A stretch of DNA of 39,901 bases, taken from IMG/VR virus record IMGVR_UViG_3300036861_000176, positions 1 to 39,901 of that record. One strand, written 5' to 3'. Source of the stretch: a virus. A program made the position numbers and the translations under genes. Positions within the stretch are counted from its first letter, which is position 1. Each line of letters opens with the position of its first letter. The notes beneath the pieces are model-generated. The model was not told where the DNA came from and did not search any database. It saw only the letters and a program-made list of their open reading frames with translations. This document shows positions 33,479 through 39,594 of this stretch, in pieces.

Positions 33479-33752
33479 ATAAAGGGCTATGAAGGAGTTT
33501 TCTTAATTCTCTTATAAACTCCTCATTTTTTAAAAACGTATCCATTGCTTCCGGGTCTGATTTCTTTCGTTTCCACTTAACGATTAAATCCATTACTTGT
33601 CTATATTCTGGTGTGCCAAAATAAACTGATTTACCGACAAGTTTACTAATAACCATGTCTACTTCCGGTTTTCTGACTTTTGGAGCAGCAAACCTATCTC
33701 TTGCGTTTATAATCTCATCGGCCTTGAATGGCCTGAATGTTAACTCGTTCAT
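33465..33752 (-). CDS. Hypothetical protein (95 aa)
   Basis: A 95-residue basic helical protein starting MNELTFRPFKADEIINARDR, located 3 nt after the large terminase gene. No domain is recognised. It is co-transcribed and overlaps the following gene. Confidence 0.55.
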   Translation of the reverse strand: MNELTFRPFKADEIINARDRFAAPKVRKPEVDMVISKLVGKSVYFGTPEYRQVMDLIVKWKRKKSDPEAMDTFLKNEEFIRELRKLLHSPLYDGN

Positions 33753-33755
33753 AAA

Positions 33756-34976
33756 TTAACTTCCTTTATTGAAATTATTTTGTTGGCTTGGTAGGCCGTT
33801 CAACTCTTTTTCAAACACTCTATCCCAATAACTAACTTCTTGCTTAATGCGTCCTAGCGTCTCCATCGCATATCTGATACCGGCCATGTGATGATTGGCA
33901 CACCCTGGGTCTTCTTCGTTAATAATCTTTCCATTCTTATCAGTCATCCAGAGGTAATTTCTCTGCTCTTTTAAAATATTCAAACTGTGTTTGGTAACTG
34001 ATATGGGCTGGTCTTGAACAAGTTGAATCCCTGAATTGACACTATCCCTACCCTTTTTTGAGCCGGTGATATTTATCCCATATGCTCTAATTTCATCTAT
34101 ACTCTTTGGCTCTGCACTATCGGCAATTACTAATGTCTGTGGCTTTTCTAGGGCGTTTAGAAAGTCCGCTAACTGCTTATTTGACATTCCCTTTCGATAC
34201 AGCAGTTCATTGAGTATCCATCCGCCGTTGTAGTAATAAACCTCACCGATTGCACTCGGGTCATTTGTATACCCAAAATCTAGCCACCTGCGTTCTAATC
34301 TCGCTTCAAATAGTATTTCATCAATAATCTTCCAACCGGTATAAATTATGCTTTCAATCTCACCAAGTTGTCCCTCACCATAAACCTTCCACCAATTCTT
34401 ATTATTCTTTCTAGTTTCAATGGAGTCTACAATTGCTTTATCTAACCCCTCATTGTCTTTGTAGGTTAAGATTATATGCTCAATGTCTTGTCGCTTACCT
34501 AGAATATCCGTATAAAACCAAAATTCATTTGTCGGGTTCCAATCAAGCCAAATGGTCTCTTTGGTACGGACTTCCAACTGGTCAAAGGTTTCAAGCGGAA
34601 TATTGTTGACCTCATTCAAAAACAACCTGTCCCGGCGTGGGCCACGGACTTTGCCCGGTTGGTCGGCTGAAAAGAACTCTATCTTACTCCCGGTTTCAAA
34701 CGTGTACGTATAATCAGTCTTGTTCCATCTCTCGGGCTTAAAGTAACCCTGCTCTTCCATTATCAATAGGAAATCCCTGATAGCACCTCGCTTTAAGTGA
34801 GGGAATGATTCGGATACTACTGATGTCAAAGTCTGTGTTTTATCTCTCTGTGCTAAATCTATTAAGATTGAAAGTATTCCAATCGTTTTAGCTGCTGAAG
34901 TCCCACCCTGAACAGCCCTAATGCGTTTCTGCAAGCAGGCTATCTTCTTTATGGCTGTTGTTATCTGAAATGGCAT
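33756..34976 (-). CDS. terL: Terminase large subunit
   Basis: A 406-residue protein. Walker A is QGGTSAAKT (23-31). Walker B with catalytic acid is RLFLNEVN (117-124, Glu122). The nuclease domain has DFGYTNDPSAI, VIADSAEPKSIDE and a late Asp in the GCANHHMAGIRYA region. This is a PBSX/Terminase_6-like packaging motor: it translocates and cuts DNA at the portal. The start overlaps the small terminase by 59 nt; the N-terminus before Walker A has the usual length, so this start is kept. Confidence 0.9.
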   Translation of the reverse strand: MPFQITTAIKKIACLQKRIRAVQGGTSAAKTIGILSILIDLAQRDKTQTLTSVVSESFPHLKRGAIRDFLLIMEEQGYFKPERWNKTDYTYTFETGSKIEFFSADQPGKVRGPRRDRLFLNEVNNIPLETFDQLEVRTKETIWLDWNPTNEFWFYTDILGKRQDIEHIILTYKDNEGLDKAIVDSIETRKNNKNWWKVYGEGQLGEIESIIYTGWKIIDEILFEARLERRWLDFGYTNDPSAIGEVYYYNGGWILNELLYRKGMSNKQLADFLNALEKPQTLVIADSAEPKSIDEIRAYGINITGSKKGRDSVNSGIQLVQDQPISVTKHSLNILKEQRNYLWMTDKNGKIINEEDPGCANHHMAGIRYAMETLGRIKQEVSYWDRVFEKELNGLPSQQNNFNKGS

Positions 34977-35331
34977 TGATGTTAGCTAGTAATGGTGTTG
35001 GTAACTTTTCACCACCTGAAGTAATGTCTTGTGGTATCCGCTTCACTTGAATCTTATTAAATTCCTGCATTGCAAACTCACGCTGTTTAATTGCATTAGT
35101 TGAAAGAGTCTCAATCACGTCCTTTAATTCCCGTGGATTATTTTCAAATGCCCTGCTTAATGCCTCTATCATTGTCGGAGATAAGGTGTTCTCCAATTTG
35201 CAGTCAATCATCTTGTGAAGATTAGACCAAAACTTTGGTGAGAATTTAGTAATGTTTGCCACCAATTGGAACTCTTGCGGTAAAGATTTTCTACCACCAG
35301 TTAAATTTGGAACACCTTTTTGAAACGGCAT
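34918..35331 (-). CDS. terS: Terminase small subunit
   Basis: A 137-residue, mostly helical protein with the GVPNLTGGRKSLPQEF opening often seen in small terminases, followed by helices (LSPTMIEALSRAFENNPREL) and a disordered C-terminus. It directly precedes and overlaps the large subunit gene. It would bind packaging sites and load the large subunit. The identification is mainly from position and size. Confidence 0.65.
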   Translation of the reverse strand: MPFQKGVPNLTGGRKSLPQEFQLVANITKFSPKFWSNLHKMIDCKLENTLSPTMIEALSRAFENNPRELKDVIETLSTNAIKQREFAMQEFNKIQVKRIPQDITSGGEKLPTPLLANINAISDNNSHKEDSLLAETH

Positions 35332-35376
35332 ATTTAAATATATTTTCTTATCTAAATTTACACAATATTATAAATC

Positions 35377-35505
35377 TCAACTATCTATTCCTAAAAATAT
35401 GTCATCAGATTCTATTTTTTTGTCAGTAAATTCATAATGACAATCACACCCACATTCATCAGTATTGCATTTGACTTTCTGGCAAATTTCGCACTTGTTT
35501 CCCAT
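35377..35505 (-). CDS. Cysteine-rich micro-protein (42 aa)
   Basis: The frame starts MGNKCEICQKVKC and continues with CGCDCHYEF, then an acidic tail (IESDDIFLGIDS). Seven Cys and a His in the first 23 residues suggest a metal-bound knuckle. The ATG is 3 nt after the upstream stop. The function is unknown. It is one of many Cys-rich small proteins in this genome. Confidence 0.5.
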   Translation of the reverse strand: MGNKCEICQKVKCNTDECGCDCHYEFTDKKIESDDIFLGIDS

Positions 35506-35508
35506 AAT

Positions 35509-35694
35509 CTATAACTTACATAAATCCTTTTCAAACGATTCGCTGAATCCATCGAGTGATACAATTTTTTTAAGCCTCCGTTCCGATACATGTAAATCCC
35601 TTGCTAATCTTGAATATACTACAAACCTATCTTTTATTAAAAACCGAATGTATTTTTTATCCCCCTCGGACAAGTCTGTTTTAAAACCCCTCAT
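35509..35694 (-). CDS. Small helix-turn-helix protein at the head of the late operon
   Basis: The start at ATG 35694 is preferred over a longer frame (to 35805, TTG) because that frame would run through a terminator and leader peptide. The 61 residues contain SRLARDLHVSERRLKKIVSL, a plausible helix-turn-helix. It is the first gene beyond the attenuator and is followed by the Cys-rich micro-protein and terminase genes. It could bind the late control region or be a packaging factor. Confidence 0.5.
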   Translation of the reverse strand: MRGFKTDLSEGDKKYIRFLIKDRFVVYSRLARDLHVSERRLKKIVSLDGFSESFEKDLCKL

Positions 35695-35696
35695 AA

Positions 35697-35719
35697 AAGA
35701 AAAAAACACTAAAAAGTGT
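35697..35719 (-). terminator. Intrinsic terminator acting as late-operon attenuator
   Basis: On the minus strand, AACACT (35719-35714) pairs with AGTGTT (35709-35704) around TTTT, followed by a continuous T run. The stem is short (6 bp), as expected for a leaky or regulated terminator. Its left arm begins within the leader-peptide stop codon and precedes all late genes. Confidence 0.7.
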
Positions 35720-35760
35720 TCAGTAAAATTTGACTTGAAATGTCTGGCCTTGTCTAGCCA
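35719..35760 (-). CDS. Leader peptide (13 aa) before the late operon
   Basis: The ATG at 35760 follows a perfect GGAGGAG at ideal distance. The peptide is MARQGQTFQVKFY, and its TGA (35721-35719) touches the left arm of the terminator hairpin. A ribosome reaching the stop codon would cover that arm and favour read-through. This is the layout of translation-coupled attenuation. Confidence 0.55.
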
Positions 35761-35793
35761 TATCTCCTCCAAGTTCACGTAAGTTATGGGTTT

Positions 35794-35822
35794 ATTATAA
35801 AACAATTATTGAAATATGTAAA
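35794..35822 (-). promoter_or_regulatory. Late-operon promoter
   Basis: The minus strand reads TTTACA (35822-35817), 17 nt, TATAAT (35799-35794). Five of six and six of six positions match sigma70 consensus at the ideal spacing. The predicted start near 35787 gives a short leader carrying the 13-residue peptide and the attenuator. It faces the whole minus-strand structural region. Confidence 0.8.
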
Positions 35823-35839
35823 ATAGTAAGTAATATTAG

Positions 35840-35848
35840 TTATCCACA
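35840..35848 (+). promoter_or_regulatory. Perfect DnaA box in the divergent control region
   Basis: TTATCCACA matches the consensus TTATNCACA. A near match (CTATCCACA, 38982-38990) lies before the second plus-strand promoter. With no phage replication initiator recognised, the host DnaA may be recruited here. One box alone does not prove an origin. Confidence 0.4.
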
Positions 35849-35858
35849 TGATGACCAT

Positions 35859-35886
35859 TTGCACCTTTCGGGGAATATGGTATTAT
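35859..35886 (+). promoter_or_regulatory. Plus-strand promoter with extended -10
   Basis: TTGCAC (35859-35864), 16 nt, TATTAT (35881-35886), preceded by TG-N (35878-35880), the extended -10 signature. It fires divergently from the late promoter about 60 bp away and would start an RNA near 35893 that enters the structured element at 35907-35991. Confidence 0.55.
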
Positions 35887-35906
35887 AGTTTCAGTATGTT
35901 TAAAAT

Positions 35907-35991
35907 CTCCCCGCAACAATTTAGAAGCTATAAAAAGACTAGAGTTACATGGCTTCTCTTTGCGGGGAGGCCGAGTAAGTCTAGTTTTTTT
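35907..35991 (+). ncRNA. Switch-like structured leader with terminator
   Basis: CTCCCCGCA (35907-35915) pairs perfectly with TGCGGGGAG (35961-35969), with AGAAGC (35923-35928) and GCTTCT (35952-35957) nested inside. AAAAAGACTAGA (35932-35943), inside the loop, can instead pair with TCTAGTTTTTTT (35980-35991), which ends in a T7 run. The two pairings cross, so they form a pseudoknot or alternate. That is the logic of a terminator/antiterminator. Confidence 0.5.
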
Positions 35992-36246
35992 GTGTCTAGC
36001 CCTCGCTTCTGCCTAGCGACTTGACGGACGTTAAATAGTCAAGACAAGGCAAGCCGGATAACGGATTCAACTCCTCGAGAATAGTTAAAACAAATCGCCC
36101 TTTTTACTTTTTTTTCTTTAATCTTTAAGTCATTAAAGACCAACGCTCCAGCCTTATTTGAATATCTAAATTGACTATTCGAGAGGTGGAAAACGGCTCG
36201 CGGGGGGAGGGCTATAGTTAACAATGGTACTACCATAGTAAACAAT
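35992..36246 (+). promoter_or_regulatory. Untranslated control region before the plus-strand operon
   Basis: No gene is visible. The stretch holds dyads that look like operators or RNA stems: CTTGAC/GTCAAG (about 36019-36043), a long-range pair GAATAGT/ACTATTC (about 36079 and 36176), CTTTAA/TTAAAG (about 36130-36146), and ATGGTA-C-TACCAT (about 36226-36238) 10 nt before the first ATG. The last is well placed to be a repressor site for the RHH-like gene. Confidence 0.4.
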
Positions 36247-36417
36247 ATGAGGGATAAGCATTATAAATCAATAGGCATGCGGTTAGATGATGAAAATATT
36301 AAATGGTTAAGGCAAGAAAGAAAAAAGCATAAGAGCTGGAATTTACTAGTTAAAGAGCTTATAAAAAAGTATGATGTTCCCGTGCAAAAAATGCCTAAAC
36401 AATTACTGGAAGCATGA
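36247..36417 (+). CDS. Ribbon-helix-helix-like small regulator (56 aa)
   Basis: The frame MRDKHYKSIGMRLDDENIKW continues as a basic helix with WNLLVKELIKKYDVP. A strand with SIGMRLDD followed by two helices fits the RHH (Arc/CopG-like) DNA-binding pattern. It is the first gene after the plus-strand control region with its ATGGTACTACCAT dyad, so autoregulation is plausible. It overlaps the next gene by 47 nt. Confidence 0.5.
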   Translation: MRDKHYKSIGMRLDDENIKWLRQERKKHKSWNLLVKELIKKYDVPVQKMPKQLLEA

Positions 36418-36625
36418 AGTTATTGATGGTTGGGTTCGGTCAACGTGTCAATTCTGCGCCGAGGAAGTAGAGTTTCCAACTAGAAAAAAGAAAGTACAAA
36501 TATTAAGAACAATAAAAAAACTAGAAGATTGGAAAGCTAAGCGTAAATTATTATCCGTTTCCGTACGATATAACAAACCACCAAGCCGACAAAGAAGTAT
36601 TTTAAATATGATTAAAGACTTATAA
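36371..36625 (+). CDS. Zinc-ribbon protein with basic C-terminal half
   Basis: An 84-residue protein (start 36371 or 36374) with FPCKKC (3-8) and STCQFCAEE (about 24-32) as a zinc ribbon, then a Lys/Arg-rich tail that resembles a nucleic-acid-binding extension. It sits between a putative regulator and nucleotide-modifying genes. The function is unknown. Confidence 0.6.
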   Translation: MMFPCKKCLNNYWKHEVIDGWVRSTCQFCAEEVEFPTRKKKVQILRTIKKLEDWKAKRKLLSVSVRYNKPPSRQRSILNMIKDL

Positions 36626-36640
36626 CTAACCCCCCATGAT

Positions 36641-37117
36641 ATGAAAATAATAAAAGCACCAAATAAAGTAGATTTTAATAAGCCGACACTTTTTCTGTCT
36701 GGTAGTATTGAAATGGGGAAAGCAACAAATTGGCAGAATACTGTGATAAGGATGATAAAGAATTGGGGAGATTGGGACGGGACGATATTAAATCCCCGAC
36801 GAGATGATTGGGATAGTAGTTGGGTTCAAAACATTGAAAATAAGAAATTTAGAGAACAGGTGGAGTGGGAACTTGAGGGATTAAAATGGTGTGATTATGT
36901 ATTTATGTTATTTGACCCAAACACAAAATCCCCTATTACTTTAATGGAGTTAGGAATGATGGCAAACAAAAAAAACATGATAGTGGTTTGTGGGTCTGAA
37001 TTTTGGAGAGCAGGAAATGTTCAAGTTTTTTGCGCATTTTATGGGATACCTTTGTTTGATAGAATTGAAGAAGCAGTTGAACAATTATGCAGAGGATTTT
37101 TAAGAATGAAAATGTGA
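36641..37117 (+). CDS. Nucleoside 2-deoxyribosyltransferase-like protein
   Basis: A 158-residue protein with the signature LFLSGSIEMGKATNWQ (17-32), ILNPRRDDWDSSW (49-61), FREQVEWELEGL, CDYVFMLFDPNTKSPITLME LGMMA and CGSEFWRAGNVQVFC. This is the Nuc_deoxyri_tr2 family. It is related to enzymes that cleave or transfer the base of deoxynucleosides, so it may salvage or modify nucleotides, or act in host takeover. The 3' end overlaps the methyltransferase gene by 31 nt. Confidence 0.85.
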   Translation: MKIIKAPNKVDFNKPTLFLSGSIEMGKATNWQNTVIRMIKNWGDWDGTILNPRRDDWDSSWVQNIENKKFREQVEWELEGLKWCDYVFMLFDPNTKSPITLMELGMMANKKNMIVVCGSEFWRAGNVQVFCAFYGIPLFDRIEEAVEQLCRGFLRMKM

Positions 37118-38271
37118 AATATTTTTCAATGTTTAGTGGTATAGGTGGTTTTGAATTAGGAATACAACAAGCGTATGAAGAAGTTTTGGATACAACTAAC
37201 AGAAAGAAGAACAGAGGAGGCGAAACAACTTCGGAGAATGGGAGTAGTGAAAGACACTCGCAATCTGAAAGTTCTAATGCCGAGGGAGGACGGTCTAGCC
37301 AACACGATAACAGCAACGGCGAAGACGGACAAGAATACCCTACTTGTGTGGGTTACTCCGAAATTGATAAGTACGCTATCCAAATCTACGAAAAACATTT
37401 CAAACATAAAAACTATGGAGATGCTACAAAAATCAACGCAAGCGAGCTTCCTGACTTCGACCTCCTCGTCGGTGGATTCCCTTGCCAGGCATTTAGCATT
37501 GCTGGAAAGCGTAAAGGATTTAACGACACCCGAGGCACTTTATTCTTTGACATCGCTCGGATACTCAAAGAAAAGCAACCAAGATTGTTCGTACTGGAAA
37601 ACGTCAAAGGACTCTTATCTCATGACAATGGACGAACTTTCAAAACCATCATCTCCACGCTTACAGAACTTCGGTATGACCTCCAATGGCAAGTGCTTAA
37701 TTCAAAGAATTTCGGCGTCCCCCAGAATCGGGAAAGAGTGTTCATTGTCGGACATCTTAGAGGAACACCCAGACCAAAAGTATTTCCTTTCACAACGGAT
37801 GGTAAAAAGACTAATGAGCTACAAGGATACGTCGCTAACACCCTTACTGCAAGATACGAAGGAGCGCAAGCCACGGGAACATACATCGCAAACACAATCA
37901 GCACAGGAAAAACCCATACAGTCGGAACATATATTGGTGAAAGTAAACTCAATGCACAAAAGATAAATGTATTAAAAAATTCTTACTATGATACCGATAG
38001 ACTTTACGCAACATTAAGTAATATTCTTGAACAATTAAAAAAAGATGGATTAAAGATTACTCAAAAAGGAATGGATACGTTACTTAAATCTCATGATATA
38101 AAAATCCGTCGTCTGACTCCCACCGAATATTGCAGGCTTCAGGGTTTTCCTGATAATTGGGTTGATGAAATTTCGGACACACAAAAGTATCGTTGTCTCG
38201 GTAACGCCGTTACGGTAAATGTGATAGAAGCAATTATGAAATCTCTCCCCGTGCTAGAAGTGGATAAATAA
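37087..38271 (+). CDS. dcm: DNA cytosine-5 methyltransferase
   Basis: A 394-residue protein with motif I MFSGIGGFELG (15-25), motif IV GGFPCQAFS (129-137, catalytic Cys133), motif VI ENVKG (171-175), motif VIII QNRERVFIVG (214-223), and motif X near GNAVTVNVIEA. The target recognition domain lies between VIII and IX. Between motifs I and II is a hydrophilic insertion (about 31-84, SENGSSERHSQSESS-like), unusual for the family. It probably protects phage DNA against host restriction. Confidence 0.9.
   Translation: MQRIFKNENVKYFSMFSGIGGFELGIQQAYEEVLDTTNRKKNRGGETTSENGSSERHSQSESSNAEGGRSSQHDNSNGEDGQEYPTCVGYSEIDKYAIQIYEKHFKHKNYGDATKINASELPDFDLLVGGFPCQAFSIAGKRKGFNDTRGTLFFDIARILKEKQPRLFVLENVKGLLSHDNGRTFKTIISTLTELRYDLQWQVLNSKNFGVPQNRERVFIVGHLRGTPRPKVFPFTTDGKKTNELQGYVANTLTARYEGAQATGTYIANTISTGKTHTVGTYIGESKLNAQKINVLKNSYYDTDRLYATLSNILEQLKKDGLKITQKGMDTLLKSHDIKIRRLTPTEYCRLQGFPDNWVDEISDTQKYRCLGNAVTVNVIEAIMKSLPVLEVDK
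37175..37966 (+). other. Long second frame fully inside the methyltransferase gene
   Basis: A 263-codon frame without stops runs in the +1 frame relative to the methyltransferase. Parts read as protein-like, for example LMPREDGLANTITATAKTD near residue 34 and CSLSDILEEHPDQKYFLSQ near residue 195. Such strings recur in proteins annotated beside phage methyltransferases. It may be a shadow frame of a conserved gene or real dual coding. Confidence 0.25.
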
Positions 38272-38276
38272 TAAAT

Positions 38277-38654
38277 ATGAAAAAGTTTAAAATCCCAATT
38301 TTTACGAATGAGTATAGCGTAATTGTTTATATCGGCAAGCGCATAGATTTAGTCCGCGAGGGAGCAAAATTTACCACCTATTCTCCAAAAACCATTGAAC
38401 GAGATTTTATAAACCGTCGAGGTGTTACTTATGATTTATTCGCTAACCAAAATCACCCCCTAATTTTAATAGACGGGGATATGTCCGCTTATGACGCCCT
38501 TGCTACCTTAGCCCATGAAGCTGTCCATGCCGTAAGATTCATAGAAAACTATCTAGGCATTAAAGATTCTTCTGATGAGTTTACAGGGCATGGTGTTGGA
38601 ATAATTATGCGGACAGTTGGAAAGATAATATTAAATAATCTCCCCAAGGAGTAA
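38277..38654 (+). CDS. Small HExxH metallopeptidase-like protein
   Basis: A 125-residue protein with LATLAHEAVHAVRFIENYLG around residues 76-95, in which HEAVH (80-84) is a zinc-binding HExxH motif. Downstream DEFTGHGVG may supply the third ligand. Single-domain HExxH proteins of this size are frequent in phages and are not experimentally defined. Five nucleotides separate it from the methyltransferase stop. Confidence 0.65.
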   Translation: MKKFKIPIFTNEYSVIVYIGKRIDLVREGAKFTTYSPKTIERDFINRRGVTYDLFANQNHPLILIDGDMSAYDALATLAHEAVHAVRFIENYLGIKDSSDEFTGHGVGIIMRTVGKIILNNLPKE

Positions 38655-38659
38655 ATCCT

Positions 38660-38977
38660 ATGAGCCTTAAATCACAACTCAACAACCTGATTAAAGAAAA
38701 AGGCTACATCACTTACCAGGAGATGATTGAATTTTGTGTTGAAAATGGAAAAAAAAGTAGCAACGGGGAGAGACGGCTTAGACGTTCAGAATCACCAAAC
38801 ATACAAGCTGTTATGGGGAAAAAGAAAAAAGGCGGTTTGGCTATAATCGGTTATAAGTGGGTAGGTGAAATACCGCACAAAGAGGATATAAACTCGTCTA
38901 ATGACGTTTTAGAGCGTCTAGGAGGCATTCCAGCCGAACAGGGTCAATTGTTTACCTTAAAAAGGAATTTTGAATAA
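38660..38977 (+). CDS. Hypothetical winged-helix-like protein (105 aa)
   Basis: A 105-residue protein starting MSLKSQLNNLIKEKGYITYQ, with a helical N-terminus followed by a short beta part (LAIIGYKWVGEI), which gives a winged-helix feel. The end QGQLFTLKRNF may be a partner-binding tail. Similar small proteins occur in phage early regions with unknown roles. Confidence 0.5.
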   Translation: MSLKSQLNNLIKEKGYITYQEMIEFCVENGKKSSNGERRLRRSESPNIQAVMGKKKKGGLAIIGYKWVGEIPHKEDINSSNDVLERLGGIPAEQGQLFTLKRNFE

Positions 38978-38997
38978 AAATCTATCCACAGCATTAC

Positions 38998-39025
38998 TTG
39001 ACATATTATATAGATGTGCTATACT
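38998..39025 (+). promoter_or_regulatory. Strong promoter with extended -10
   Basis: TTGACA (38998-39003), 16 nt, TATACT (39020-39025), preceded by TG-N (39017-39019). A near-match DnaA box (CTATCCACA) lies just upstream at 38982-38990. It would drive the rest of the plus-strand unit across the genome junction, with a 5' leader of about 150 nt. Confidence 0.75.
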
Positions 39026-39184
39026 AGATATATATAGAGAAAAGCACGGCCATTCGCTGAAATCCTAGTACGTGTTAGGTGTACCTGGAATGACAAGCTC
39101 CAGGTAACAAAGCATCGAGGCGGTATGGAGAGTAAGGGATAAACTGCGGGGATGGCCTCCCGCACTTAAACCTAAAATTTCATT
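39026..39184 (+). ncRNA. Structured 5' leader of about 150 nt
   Basis: There is no gene. Hairpins: CCTA/TAGG (39064-39079), TACCTGGA/TCCAGGTA (39082-39089 with 39099-39106, perfect 8 bp), and TGCGGG/CCCGCA (39145-39150 with 39159-39164). The last resembles TGCGGGGA-GGCC in the leader at 35961. It may be a riboswitch, a stable small RNA or a translational control element. I cannot name a known family. Confidence 0.45.
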
Positions 39185-39343
39185 ATGAAAAAATCACTTA
39201 GACAATTAAGGAAAGAATATTGGAATCGTTTACAACAGTGGCACGATATGTTAAACACACGCAAAAACGTTGACAGTAAAACTGGAAAACTTACGCGCGA
39301 ACATTTAGATAACTGCGCAGGTTGCAGTTTGTGTACTGAATAA
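39185..39343 (+). CDS. Small basic protein with C-terminal Cys triplet (52 aa)
   Basis: The frame starts MKKSLRQLRKEYWNRLQQWH and ends NCAGCSLCTE. The C-x2-C-x2-C tail may bind a metal or form disulfides. The ATG is the first after the structured leader, and the stop is one base before the next ATG (TAA-T-ATG). No family is recognised. Confidence 0.55.
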   Translation: MKKSLRQLRKEYWNRLQQWHDMLNTRKNVDSKTGKLTREHLDNCAGCSLCTE

Positions 39344-39344
39344 T

Positions 39345-39587
39345 ATGATTACCGTCGGACAAAAGACAAAGCTCGGAATAATTGAGCGTGACATCCAAAG
39401 CCTGTACTGGCAAGATAAGGTCACGCAAAACGAAATGACACGCGCGACTGAAACATTAAAGTCAATCATCGCGTCAGACGACGGTTTTGCAGCGTACCAC
39501 ATGATTAAGCACTACAACGAAGACAAGTCAGTTTTAGAAGTAATCAAATTAATCGCGTCCGGGATTAGTAATATAATTAACGCTTAA
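39345..39587 (+). CDS. Hypothetical helical protein (80 aa)
   Basis: An 80-residue protein, mostly helical (KLGIIERDIQSLYWQDKVTQ, TRATETLKSIIASDDG). I recognise no domain. It is coupled to the preceding gene through TAA-T-ATG and is followed 7 nt later by the gene that crosses the probable genome junction. Confidence 0.55.
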   Translation: MITVGQKTKLGIIERDIQSLYWQDKVTQNEMTRATETLKSIIASDDGFAAYHMIKHYNEDKSVLEVIKLIASGISNIINA

Positions 39588-39594
39588 TAAATAT

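Noticed and set aside
35465-35782. 105-codon plus-strand frame
   Set aside because: Antisense to the HTH-like gene, leader peptide and attenuator; no start signal.
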